64,000 nt of DNA from Dryocosmus kuriphilus (lineage: Eukaryota > Arthropoda > Insecta > Hymenoptera > Cynipidae), in contig CM076196.1 in assembly GCA_038277395.1 (NCBI GenBank), positions 79,602,286 through 79,666,285 of the forward strand. The letters are read 5' to 3'. The notes beneath the pieces were generated by a model that did not search any database, was not told the DNA's origin, and was given only the letters and a program-made list of their open reading frames with translations. This document shows, piece by piece, positions 19,815 through 30,781 of the stretch (the first letter of the stretch is position 1; each line of letters starts with the position of its first letter). Made by a program: the position numbers and the translations under genes.

Positions 19815-20642
19815 TTTATTACATTCTCATCAGAGGTGTTAGATTTACGTAAAATTTGACTTTCGCGGATTTCATGAAATCTGCACGTTTTGAGACCTCC
19901 TGAATCCGAAAAAACGGTTTTTTACGACGGTGTCTGTCTGTCTGTTGTCGCCGTCGTCGTTGTCGTCGTCGCTGTCGTCGGAGTCTGTTCCCACGATAAC
20001 TTTAGAAGGACTAATCGGACAGGAGTGCGCTTTGGTACACTTCTTTAAGGGATAAAAAGAAAGGTCGAGTTAGTTAACCAGCGGTTTTTGACCAACGTTT
20101 ATGGTTTTATCCACAAAAAACGGTTTTCACAAAATCAAAAATCAATTTTCCGGCTAAACTATGAGAGATACAAAAAAAAATGTACGACAGTAAAATTGCT
20201 CATCTCAAAAAAATCTACAAATTTTGTTTTAACCGTTTTTTGAAAAAATGAACGGTTTTTGTTTTAATCAAGAAAACGCTATTAAAATTAAAAAACTCTG
20301 GTTTCCCGCCAAAATATTCAAGATAAAAAAAATGGTAAAGAACAATGTTGTTCAATTCAAAAAGATCTACGAATGTTGCCTTAACCATTTTTTGATAAAA
20401 TGCACGGTTTTTGCTGTAATCGATAAAACGTTCTTAAAAGTAAAAAATTTCAAATTTCCCGCCAAACTATGCAAGATACGAAAAAATGATTATAAACAAA
20501 GTTGTTCACCTCAAAAAGATCTACAAATTTGCTCTCTATAATTTTTTTGAGCAGATGCGTAGTTTTTGAGTTATTCGTGAAATATGTTATGAAATATAAA
20601 GAAAACCACTTTTCCGCAAAACTATGCAAGATATGAGAAAAT
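19815..20642 (-). repeat. Family F repeat, copy 3, proximal part
   Basis: Read on the minus strand this is the GTC module (19835-20115) and units (20150-20640) of a copy facing copy 2. The sequence breaks at 20643, where another transposon inserted, and resumes at 23112. Confidence 0.8.
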
Positions 20643-21388
20643 GAGGGTCCGGATCGTATAACCCCACATAAAATTTTCTCGAGCGAAAACGTAGTCCCCT
20701 GGAGGCTTAAAAACAAATTTTCGATTAAAAATTTTTAAAGGGCATATCTGAACATCAAATTTTATTGCGTATCTTTTTTCCTCTAGAGAAAAAGTTATAG
20801 CTTTTGTAGTTTTCAAAATAAAGCCAAAAAACTGACTTTTTTGAAAAACACGATTTTAATCCGTTTTTAGCTTCAACTCGTGCTCAGTGCTTCAGTTTTT
20901 GAAATTTTTTAATGAAAATTTCAGGGAATGTGCTTTAGGATGTCCTTCGATTGACAATCTAATAGGAATTCAAAATCGTTGTTTTTAAAAATTGTTATTA
21001 ATTTTTTTCTGATGCTCGGCGCGAATCGAACATTTGTAACTTCCAGCGTTTCGTTTAGCGAGGGAATTTTGAGCAGGCAAATACTTCTCGCGACAAAAAT
21101 GCGGAGAGAAAGGTGTAATGAAGTTTTTTGGAAAGTTTCAGATCAAAATATTTAATGGTTTAGGAGTAGTTATGATTTTAGTGAACGTCAACGCTGGAGT
21201 TTTCGAGCGTACCTACTATGTACTCTGAGGCTCCGTTGTGCCACGTTCTCTCGCTAGTGAGTTTTTGCTTATAATATGATATTATAAAATTTTTTAGTGA
21301 ATAACAGTTAAACGAGAATAAGTTAACAAAATATTCATGAATTTTATTTAATTTTTTATGTGTTTGTAAGAAAGGAACTACATACAAT

Positions 21389-21640
21389 TTAATCTTCATC
21401 AGAAGAAAGAACAGAATCATCTTTCGATTTGCTGTTTGTTATGGACTTTGTAGACAAGAAGTGAAGACATTGGAGTAAAAACGGAGAGTCTGTCGCCTCA
21501 ATATTTAAAAAATATATATTGTCAGTGATCGGACCAAGCCTCAGATTAAAATGATGAAGAAACATGAAATAGTTTGTGTAAAAGAATTTAAAACCATAGT
21601 AAAATTTGTAAAAAGTTTTTGAAAAATTTCTTTCTTCTTA
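21389..21640 (-). pseudogene. C-terminal coding remnant inside the AAAT foldback
   Basis: The frame is open for about 83 codons to a TAA at 21391-21389. It is aromatic-rich at first (F-Y-K-F-Y-Y-G-F-K-F-F), then L-R-L-G-P-I-T-D-N-I-Y-F-L-N-I-E, ending in an acidic S-S-D-E-D tail. Such tails suggest a genuine protein C terminus. It probably belongs to the element's own transposase. No DDE motif can be read in the decayed sequence between this piece and the N-terminal piece. Confidence 0.5.
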
Positions 21641-22009
21641 GATGGCATAGGTACGAGATCTAGCCGTCTAAAGGCTGCTTTTACATTCTTTTATTTAGGA
21701 AACTTTTATTTTTGCTTCTGCATTTTTGCTAAAAAATGGATGTTTTTTCTATATTATTGGCTCATCTTTTTAATTTTATAATTTGACATACCTGAAGAGG
21801 TCAGATAATGACTGACGAAACTTTGTAGAAATTTATTACATTAAAATTTGTCTGGAAGTGTCACTAACTACGAATTTTTGGATTTATTTATCATCCCAGA
21901 CGTTGAATTTCATATTATGAGGATCTTTCCACTCTCTCCTCAACTTTACTGATATTACAGTATTATTTCCTGCTTTGAATAAAAAAAAAATTATTATTCA
22001 AACTTGTAC

Positions 22010-22102
22010 CTTGTTTTTGCAAGCTTTTTGTACATTTTGCTCCCATGTACTCTCGTCTCGTTTTCGTTTTCTACCTCCAAAAGTTTTCGGTATATTTTCC
22101 AT
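22010..22102 (-). pseudogene. N-terminal coding remnant inside the AAAT foldback
   Basis: ATG at 22102 opens 31 codons with F-G-G-R-K-R-K-R-D-E-S-T-W-E-Q-N-V. The open frame is followed by a possible splice donor AAG|GTACAA and soon a stop. Basic starts of this kind (G-R-K-R-K-R…W-x-x-N-V) occur in uncharacterised insect transposon proteins. The link to the C-terminal piece 370 bp downstream is by position and strand only. Confidence 0.4.
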
Positions 22103-23111
22103 TTTATTATAAAATGAAAAATCGCCACTTCTTAATTAAATCAACTTTATTTAGCAAAAAATATTGAAATTAGATTAGAATTCACACTCAGATGTACAAC
22201 ATTCAGTGATCAGTAACAAGGACTAACTGATCTGTTTTAATTTTGAAATAAATTTAGACAATGTGCAAAAAAAGTGTGCATAGGTTTGTTTTCAAAATGC
22301 ATGTTCAAGGTCACTCACGAGTTAAGCCGAATGTAGGTGTAAACATTAGGTGTACATTAGAGTATGCTACATTGAAATATAAAACACCCGAAAAAATATA
22401 TTCAAAATTAAATAAAATTCATGAATATTTTGTTAACTTATTTTCTTTTCACTGTTATTCATTAAAAAATGTTATAATATCATATTATAAGCAACAACTC
22501 ACTAGCGAGAGAACGTGGCACAGCAGAAAGTCTCAAAGTACATAGTACGCTCGAAAACCCTAGTGCTGACGTTCACTAAAATCATAACTACTCCTAAACC
22601 ATTAAATATTTTGATCTGAAACTTTCCAAAAAACTTCATTACACCTTTCTCCGCATTTTTGTCGCGAGAAGTATCTGCCTGCTCAAAATTCCCTCGCTAA
22701 ACGAAACGCTGGAAGTTACAAATGTTCGATTCGCGCCGAGCATCAGAAAAAAATTAATAACAATTTTTAAAAACAACGATTTTGAATTCCTATTAGATTG
22801 TCAATCGAAGGACATCCCAAAGCACATTCCCTGAAATTTTCATTAAAAAATTTCAAAAACTGAAGTACTGAGCACGAGTTGAAGCTAAAAACGGATTAAA
22901 ATCGTGTTTTCAAAAAAGTCAGTTTTTTGGCTTTATTTTGAAAACTACAAAAGCTATAACTTTTTCTCTAGAAGAAAAAAGATGCGCAATAAAATTTGAC
23001 GTTCAGATATGCCCTTTAAAAATTTTTAATCGAAAATTTGTTTTTAAGCCTCCAGGGGACTACGTTTTCGCTCGGGAAAATTTTATGTGGGGTTATACGA
23101 TCCGGACCCTC

Positions 23112-23410
23112 AAATATTAACAAGCAGAATTGTTTACTTTGGAAAGAGCTACAAAATTTATTTATAAGACTCATCATTTTACTTTTAAGAATCGAAATCC
23201 TGTATTGTGAAAATTTGGAAAATCACAAAGAGCTTTACCAATCTACAATGTGTTTAAAAAAAATGTAATTATCGAGCGCGAAGGGCGAGCGCCATGAAGA
23301 GAATGTTTTCCTTAAGGGCGATAGAGCCTTAAGTAAAATAATTTCTTTTGCAATTTTTGATTTAAAGGTTTATACGATCCATAAACACCGAGCGCGTAGT
23401 GATCGGTTCG
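23112..23410 (-). repeat. Family F repeat, copy 3, distal part (head)
   Basis: It continues copy 3 after the nested transposon. The first-unit sequence (ACAAGCAGAATTG, GAAAATTTGGAAAATCACAAA) leads to a partly deleted GC-rich head ending AACACCGAGCGCGTAG. Confidence 0.75.
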
Positions 23411-23527
23411 ATTCGGTTCGTTCAGCTGCAATTTGAGATTGCCCACGCTATTTTGAAAATAAAGGAAAAGGCATACATTTTACTTTTTTAAACACCTTAG
23501 TGGAAAACCTCGAGATTTGGACTCGGA

Positions 23528-23553
23528 CCCCCCCCCCCCCCCCCCCCCCCCCC
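23528..23553. repeat. C26 homopolymer
   Basis: Twenty-six consecutive C residues beside the right outer arm of the composite palindrome. On the strand of copy 3 it is a G run, whereas the left arm has a C run on the copy 2 strand, so the two tracts are not mirror images. Confidence 0.9.
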
Positions 23554-23699
23554 AATAATGCCTGCCGAGGCCTTTTGCTGATTCCCCCCTTACTCTAAAA
23601 AGACCACGAGATTTATTAACAGCCCCTTATGACGGCAAAAAATGTAGACGTCTACCCCGAGAGTGGTTCTTTTAACAGTCAATTTTTAATCCTCTATTT

Positions 23700-24535
23700 C
23701 CCAAAAAATATTATTGAGGATCACTGTGAAGCATTTTATTAGACAATTAAAGCTTTTCTATTTTTTAAAAAAGAATTTGCAAAGTGCATCAGTATCGGGG
23801 TCCACCAAGGATCCAACCCTCTCCTACAGGGGCAATTTTTTGCCACAAAATGAGCAGGTATTTTATACTTTTTCCCCACCAATAACTCCTTCACTAATGC
23901 AACCTAAAATGTGATTTAAAGTACGTGTGTGTGTGCATCTATTCAGGTTTAAATTGTTTTTGGAAAAATAATCTAGGCAATTAGTGCGTTAAAACTTTTA
24001 ATTCTTTCAGAATAACCAATCCGGAATAAACTAGTTGAGATGCCAATAATCCTCTCCTAAAGAGCAAATATTTTTGCCATAAAATGCGCAGGTATTTTAT
24101 ACTTTTTCCCCCTAGTAACTCCTTCAATAATAATAAAACCTAAAATTTAATTTAAACTGCATTTAAATCGTGCTAAATTCGTGTTTTTGCGTTAAATTCG
24201 TGTTTACAGAGTTAAAAGTTTTTATTCTTTCAGAATTACCAATCCTGGTTAAACCAGTTGAGATGCCAACAACTCCCTCCTACAGGGCCAATATTTTGTC
24301 CACAAAATGCGCAGGTATTTTATACTTTTTTCCCCCCAATAACTTCTTCACAAATAAAACCTAAAATGTGATATAAACAGTGTGCACCTATTCATGTTTA
24401 AATTTTTTTTTGTAAAAATAATCTAAGTAATTAATGAGTTAAAACATTTAATTCTCTCAGAATGACCAATCCTGGTTAAACCATTTGAAATGCCAATAAT
24501 CCCCACCTACAGGAACCTACAGGAACAGGAAATAA
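23700..24535 (+). repeat. Tandem array of ~225-bp exon-like units
   Basis: Three units plus a partial first one share TT(C/T)T(T/C)TCAG|AAT-ACCAATCC at the start of an 81-base core (cores from 24011, 24234 and 24461; an earlier partial core ends at about 23854) and GCAG|GTATTTTATACTTTTT at its end. The unit spacing is 223-227 bp. The third core (24234-24314) is open in two frames, one reading L-P-I-L-V-K-P-V-E-M-P-T-T-P-S-Y-R-A. The polypyrimidine-AG and AG|GTATTT borders look like splice sites around a 27-codon symmetrical exon. Other cores contain stops. It may be a decayed repeat-exon array of a structural gene or a plain satellite. Confidence 0.5.
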
Positions 24536-25379
24536 TAGAGATTGGTGTAAACTCCGATTTCTCCTTCATCTAAGTTTGACAGCCCCAGGAAATAGTCGGA
24601 TGCACCGAAACTGCCAAATGTTTGCAGATACTACCTTACAGACTTATCAATTGTCTTATTTCTGTTTTCATTAGTTTATATGCAAAGATTATTTACCGAC
24701 TTCTTAGTAGTAAGGTGACAGGTGGGTCACGTGACTAAGCTAGTTCTGAATTTTTTAAAACCCAACTCATGTCCAAACTAAATAAAGTATCGCTCTGAAA
24801 TGTTTTAGTATAGAAAATTCTACCCAATGAATTTTAATTCAATCATTAAAAAAAAATCGATAATTTTGAAACCAAGGCTTTAATGGTTGATAAAATTTTT
24901 ATTCATAGAAGGGAAAAAATATTTCACTGAACTTTAGAGAACTAATTCTAGAGTAGCGGATATGAGTGGTAGTTTATTGAAAGTTAAAACCGCCTTTGTT
25001 GTACGACATGATGAACAGTATGTATCTAGGATAGTTATAGATAATCTAAAACGAGAAATAATATACAATCTACTGGAGCAACTTTTACATTTTAGAGAAC
25101 AGTTTTTTAAAAATAAAGATCGATTTTTCGACGAAAAAAAAAACTTTTTATATTACTATTATTATACTTCATATTTATGGTCGCTTATTCAAGTAAATAG
25201 TGCTTTATTATTACGCACAATCGCTTAAACGCTAATAAAAATGTGCAATCGCTGAGGGTTCGAAACCCTACCTATAAACTCTACCTACTAAAGCAATTTT
25301 AACGCCTAACGCCTAAAGCCTCTCGGCTATTCTCGCTTGGAACATTCGTAAAAAAATCTCTGTTATAATGATCCAGTCG
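24536..25379. other. No gene recognised
   Basis: AT-rich. The frame at 24962-25228 (88 residues) has no motif I know and a codon pattern explained by composition. A GGTTCGAAACC word at 25258-25268 resembles a tRNA T arm, but the rest of a tRNA is absent. Confidence 0.45.
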
Positions 25380-25845
25380 CCACAAACACTTCTGTATGCA
25401 CTGAGAAGTCCCCGACATAACTTCTTTTCTAAAGGTAAAAAAAGTCACCTGATTACGAATACCTAGGTTATTTTTTTGACAAACTGGTCAGTTTTTGTTT
25501 AAATAATTTTTTTAAAAACAATTTAATTACTTTGTAAAAAAAATGCTGAAATCATTTTTAACATCACTGAGCAAATTTAAAACATTTTTGACTCTTGACA
25601 TTTTTTTTTGGGGATGAAACGTTCTAAACAATCGACTTTTTAACAAAATTTACATTTTTGCAACGTTATATCTCAGAATCTATTGTTCGAAAAAATATTG
25701 AAACTTGCGCATTTTCTATTTCAAAGATGGACCTCTTGATGGAAAAAAATATATTTTCATCATATGGAAACTTCTTTTCGTAAATTGTTGTTAAAAAATG
25801 GTTCATTTTAAGATCAAATCGCCTAGAATTTCTAATTGTTAATAA
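25380..25845 (-). repeat. Dispersed repeat, copy 2
   Basis: Inverted relative of 9650-9975. The minus strand reads TTATGTCGGGGACTT, TATTCGTAATCAGGTGACTT and AACAACAATTTACG in the same order. It is longer than copy 1 in the middle. Confidence 0.6.
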
Positions 25846-26194
25846 ACAATCATCCAGAAGCGAACGCAGCTATAATTTTGACTCAAACCGATGTAAAATC
25901 TGTGCTTACTGAAACAACATTGTTCATTGCTTATAAAATCTGTTTCTCCATTGTTTACAATAATTATTATAAAAAAAAAATTCAATAACAGAATTGAATT
26001 TTTTTTTCATTTTTATGTTAAAATTTGGCGCAAAAAAAGTCTTTACTCTCTTCATATTTCTCGTACGACCAGCCACTATTTATTTACAGCCCTATAAACG
26101 TACTCAATATATAATTATCCTGGGTAGCGTTTTCAATGCCCAATTTTTATTGTTCATTACAATTGCTTTAACAAAAACATGCAATTAACATAAT
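25846..26194. other. AT-rich, no gene seen
   Basis: The frame 25994-26188 is hydrophobic by composition and has no recognised domain. Confidence 0.45.
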
Positions 26195-26505
26195 TTATTC
26201 GAAACCACCATGTTATGAGACTGTAACGCCCCCTGAAAAATGGGTGTTATACGGCCCTTTACCCAATGGTGACAGGTAATTAGTTCCAAAAGCGCCACAC
26301 TGACAGGTAATTCGTTCCCCAAACCGCCACTTCATAACACACAATGCTTTCTCTGATATTACTTTACGCTCGCATAGGAAAAAATAACCAAACCAGATGG
26401 CGCCACTAGATAAGTAGGGCGTTTTTCCACCACTGCGATAAGGGGCCATACAACACCCATTGTTCAGACAACCCTGCAGTCTCGTAACATGCTGGTTTCG
26501 AATAA
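26195..26505. mobile_element. Foldback element, ~310 bp
   Basis: Outer arms of about 75 bp: TTTATTCGAAACCACCATGT... is mirrored by ...ACATGCTGGTTTCGAATAAA, including a shared GGGTGTT(A/G)TA(C/T)GGCCC block. The interior is GC-richer, with ACAGGTAATT(A/C)GTTCC present twice. No coding domain. Confidence 0.7.
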
Positions 26506-26507
26506 AA

Positions 26508-26620
26508 TATCATACATCACTTGCAAAATTAGCCACGTCGTTACACGCACAAATCAATGTTTGCAGGACGAGTTGTGCGTGTAAAGACGTGGCTAACATT
26601 ACTCGTGATGTAATATACTA
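26508..26620. repeat. Second hairpin adjoining the foldback
   Basis: TTAGCCACGTCGTTACACGC is mirrored by GCGTGTAAAGACGTGGCTAA, with outer ATCAC(T/G)-type matches. The arms are about 48 bp with a short loop. It directly abuts the previous foldback. Confidence 0.7.
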
Positions 26621-29600
26621 TTATTTAAAAAAAAATTTGAATGCTAACCTTTCACGCAACACGTGAATAGGTTTGAATTCAGAATGTGCTGTTTGAATAC
26701 TAAACTGTTCTTTTATATTAAACTTAATACCTATATACATATGTGCTTATTATTAGGCTCACTTTGAAACAGACATGACTAGCTTAGAGGAGTATTACTA
26801 ACAAAATAAAGGTAAAAAAAAGTAGTAAAATTCTCTTAGATTTGGAAATTGAACATGCTTGGCTATAACATCTTTTTACTATTAATTCTTCGAGGGTTTT
26901 GGTGTTAATTTGACAGAAGCGAGAGAGGATGCGGATGGAAAAGTTCTCGCAAATAAACCCGAAAGAAAGTAGAATGGATGTCGAAGCCCTTTTGAGAAAA
27001 AAATGTTCCCCAGCCTAAAGAGCTGAGACTGAATCATTCATGGAGGAGCATGGAAGGCACAAGGACAGGGTAACACGGTACAATATCGGACATTTGTGAG
27101 CTATCTCTCTATATAAGTGCATTGCAGTTAAGGAGAGTGCCCTAAAAGCGGTGAGAAGAATCTGGGATAGCACGCTTGGAAAATCCGGCAAGATGAAGAA
27201 AACAATTTCGTATCGCACAAATAGGCGAAAGAAGAATATAAACCGCAAAAAATAAAGCATTGCACTGCTCAGAAAAAAAGAAGGGAGAAGTTCTGAAAGC
27301 TGCACATTCCAAATTAATCGTACAACCACCTCTCGAAAAAACACAAAAATCACGCCGGAATTCAAAATCTGCTAGGAAATCGACAGCGAGGAAGGAGAGG
27401 AAGGTGAAAAGTGGTATTAAAAGAAAGCTGCCAGTTACCTCTGCATCACTTACGAAAGAGTCGAAACGTATGGAGTTGGAGGGACTCAATAATTCCAATA
27501 TTGACTCTAACAATACTGCAATTTTTTAATGTTTTACATTCTAATCACAACTTTTTCCAATCAACCTGTGCCAGTTCTGAATCCAAAAAAAATTGGAGCA
27601 TTGAGATTTAAAAGTGTTTTTAGCAATTTAGGGGTATCAAGTGTATAAGTATGGCTATTTGTACGGAAATTTCGGCAGCCGTAGCCACGACCTTCAAAAT
27701 ACATGTGTTAACGCTAAAGTTTTGAAACAATTAAATCTTGATTCAAAATAGTGAAATAAAGAAGCTATGCCTATTATAAAACCGGAAAAATATGATTATG
27801 ACTCGAACAGGCTTCCAGTCCGAATGTAGCGTTATTGTTGTTTACACAATGTCAATAAAATTCTAACCACAATTCATCCTAACAAATTACTATCAATTTT
27901 CTCATCATTTTGATCATTCGCAATAATATAAATAAAAATTGAAAATGATACGTACGTCAGAACCAGCATCACAGAAAACGTAGAAAAAAAATCAATGGCA
28001 GCGTACCCGGTAACAAGGCTTGCATTGGAATGGGATTAAAAGTTTTAATTCTTTTCAACACCTGATTTTTCCTTCCGTCTTTTATACGACCAACGGGAAC
28101 AGAAAAAGTCAAATTCAATGCATTTATATGTCGTTCTCTTGTTTGTTTGACAACGTCAAACATAACCTCAAAATAATTAAAAAATGGAATACAATATTTG
28201 CACAAAAAGCACTATAGAATCATGAAATCTGCAAAATCTCGTAGGATTTTGCATAAAACTGCATTAGTTTACTATTAAAAACTTAGTTTTATTCAAATTG
28301 CTTCATGGGGGAAAAAAAATAAAATCATGATAAATAAATTTAAAAATTACTTTAAATCTTGACTATTTCCGCACAACTCAATCCTAAAGACGTAATTTGA
28401 TGAACTTAGTGTTCTTGAAAGTTTTTTACTAAATAATTATGTCAAAAACAATAAATAAAAAAATGTTTTTGAATGGAACTAGACGGAATTAAATAAATGA
28501 AAACGATGTTCTTATCACTGAATAGAAAATATTAGGACAGACGTTACTGCCGCTAAGCGAATTGAAGGGAATTAAAATTCTGACAAATCTATTGTTCTCT
28601 TGCAGATTGAAGCATGGTGGAAGAATCAGGTTTTAAATAAGACAGAAAAATTTCACTTCTATGTTGAAATCAAGAATTTTATAATTCTTTTGTATTCAAA
28701 CCTTCTTACCGGGTACTCTCCTTGCAGATTGGGTCACAAGTGGAATTAAATCGAATAAGTAGTTCGAACGAGCAATGCGATTAAGGGAACAATTTATAGC
28801 AATGCTGATACGGCTTCGTTCTAACTTCGTGGCTTGTTCCCGGTCTCGTATTAAGTTTCGAGGCGTTTACACAGTTTCGAATGTACTTATTGTTTTTAAT
28901 CTAAGAGAACAACAGCTGCGATATATTTTAAATCAAATAAAGATCTTTTTTGTCGAATTTTGCTATGTGCAGTAAAGAGCAGTTAAAGACATATTTAGTA
29001 TTTATAGGCCGGAGTTTAAATTATCTTCATTTTATATCTTGACAAATATTTGTTGAGTGTTGAATTTATTTTCCTAACAGACTTTGTACATTTTATTACA
29101 ATTCTAAATTCGAATGTTCTAAAATATAGAATAATAATTGTATGTATATTTCTAATTAACACTATATTATCTAGACTGTATTGTTTCTGTATTTTAAATA
29201 TTTACTAAACATTGTGTTTTAACTGAAATTTTACGCGTTAAAAGTATGCATGATATATACAATAAATTCTTGAGAATTTGTAAACCTTCTAATTTGCACG
29301 GTTTATGTAAATTTGAAAGGCTTTTACATTTTAATGTTTTACAATTTGAATGACTAAAACATTTAAATGTTTTCAAAATGTAATAACTTCTAATACGAAG
29401 ACTATTTAAAAGTTTTAATTGCTTTCAAATACTCACCTAAATTCATACACTTTTTCTACTGGAAAATCAGTAAAACGTGCCTGCAATTTTAGTGAATATT
29501 TACTGATATATCAGAGTGTGTTCACTGATTGAGATAGTTAGAAGTACTTAATTGATTCTCATAGTAATGTTTCCTACACTTTCAGCACTCTATCAATTTC

Positions 29601-29841
29601 AATTAGTAAAAATTCTTTGTGAACTGATGAAATTTCACTTGGAATCAGTAATGACCAATGACCACCATCAGTGCAAACTCTAGTTTTTTTTTCTGTGAAT
29701 CAAGGGAGTAGCTAGAAAAAGTACGTCACTGAATCTCAGTTATTCATTGAAATCAGTGAAAACTACTGGAATTTCAGTAAATAATCACTGATCTAATTAG
29801 TACAGCACTATTTAATAAATACGATAGAATGTAGAATGTTT
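26621..29841. other. No gene recognised
   Basis: Mostly AT-rich unique sequence. A stretch at 26930-27530 is less AT-rich and has a Lys/Arg/Ser-rich frame (27260-27529, ending at TAA) preceded by fragments in another frame, which could be an old charged coding region. No domain is identifiable. The frames at 27969-28205 and 28775-28975 are also unrecognised. Confidence 0.4.
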
Positions 29842-30640
29842 TTACATTCTCATCAGAGAAGGTATTAGATTTATGTAAAATTTGACTTTCGCGGATTTCA
29901 TGAAATCTCCACGTTTTGAGACCCCCTGAGTCAGAAAAAACGGTTTTTACGACCGTGTCTGTCTGTTTGTTGTCGTCGTCGTTGTCGTTGTCGTCGTCGT
30001 CGTCTGTGGTCGCGATAACTTTCGAAGGACTAATCGGATTGGAGTGCGCTTTGGTACACTTCTTTAAGGGGTAAAAAGAAAGGACGAGTTCGTTAACCAG
30101 CGGTTTTTGACCAACGGTTATGGTTTTATCCATCAAAAACGGTTTTCACAAAATAAAAAAATCCATTTTCCGGCTAAACTGTGAGAGATGCAAAAAAATG
30201 TAAGAAAGTAAAATTATTCATCTCAAAAAAATCTACAAATTTTGTCTTAACCATTTTTTGATAAAATGAACGGTTTTTGTTTTAATCAAGAAAACGCTAT
30301 TAAAATTTAAAAACTCTGGTTTCCCGCCAAAATATTCAAGATACAAAAAAATGGTAAAGAACAAAGTTGTTCAATTAAAAAATATCTATAAATTTTGTTT
30401 TAACCATTTTTTCATAAAATGCACGGTTTTTGTTTTAATCGATAAAACGTTATAAAAAATCAAGGTTTTCAAATTTCCCGCCAAACTATGCAAGATACGG
30501 AAAAATAATAATAAACAAAGTTGTTCGCCTCAAAAAGATCTACAAATTTGTTCTCTATCATTTTTTTGATCAGACGCGTAGTTTTTGAGTTATTCGTGAA
30601 ATATGTTTATGAAATATAAAGAAAACCACTTTTCAGCGAC
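29842..30640 (-). repeat. Family F repeat, copy 4 (GTC module and units)
   Basis: The minus-strand copy has the GTC module at 29845-30136, with a GTC/GTT microsatellite at 29974-30003 flanked by TCTGTCTGTTTGT and CTGTGGTCGCGATAAC. About three units follow. It lacks a head and breaks off in the first-unit sequence at 30640. Confidence 0.8.
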
Positions 30641-30654
30641 TAATCGGATTGGAT

Positions 30655-30781
30655 AGTTATTGAAAAATCTGCCCGCTACTCAGGCGCATTCTCATCACGT
30701 TTCTCGCGCCCACCAATCAATGAAATTACATCTAGAACGTAAATTTCTTCATTTTTTACACAGTTTGGCTGAAAAATGCAA
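30655..30781. repeat. Variant family F head fragment
   Basis: AAATCTGCCCGCTACTCAGG followed by CATTCTCATCACGTTTCTCG. The same variant recurs at 43820-43870. It differs from the standard head by lacking the CGCGCTTCGCGC palindromes. Confidence 0.6.

Larger units (their letters stand above)
20643..23111 (-). mobile_element. 2.47 kb foldback transposon with AAAT duplication
   Basis: The ends read GAGGGTCCGGATCGTATAAC and its exact inverse. Arms of about 720 bp are nearly identical (20643-21365 and about 22395-23111). AAAT is duplicated (20639-20642 and 23112-23115), and the empty site is known from other family F copies (GAGAAAATATTAACAAG), so the boundaries are exact. The interior holds protein-coding remnants on the minus strand. 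A 4-bp duplication occurs in Sola and Chapaev groups, but I cannot assign the superfamily. It is younger than the family F copy it split. Confidence 0.85.
18689..23628. mobile_element. 4.9 kb composite palindrome of opposed family F copies
   Basis: The outer ends are inverted: GGGGCTGTTAATAAACCTCG at 18690 and its relative ATTTATTAACAGCCCC ending at 23626. TTA is present on both sides, as for 3-bp PIF/Harbinger-type duplications. Each outer arm leads to a long C tract, then a family F head, units and a GTC module meeting near 19800-19815. The right arm is interrupted by a later 2.47 kb transposon (20643-23111). Without it the element is about 2.5 kb. Confidence 0.65.

Noticed and set aside
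21178..22545. Paired open frames reading L-N-K-I-H-E-Y-F-V-N-L-F-S-F
   Set aside because: Mirror translations of the inverted arms of the AAAT foldback, not independent genes.
25245..25280. tRNA T-arm-like GGTTCGAAACC
   Set aside because: No matching D arm, anticodon arm or acceptor stem can be drawn.
27018..27530. Charged open frames on both strands
   Set aside because: Mentioned as unrecognised only; no motif identifies a family, and the frames overlap on opposite strands.
29774..30136. Asp/Asn-rich open frame starting M-M-D-K-T-I-T-V
   Set aside because: It is the family F GTC module; the acidic run is the microsatellite. Not annotated as a gene, though its recurrence is reported as a finding.
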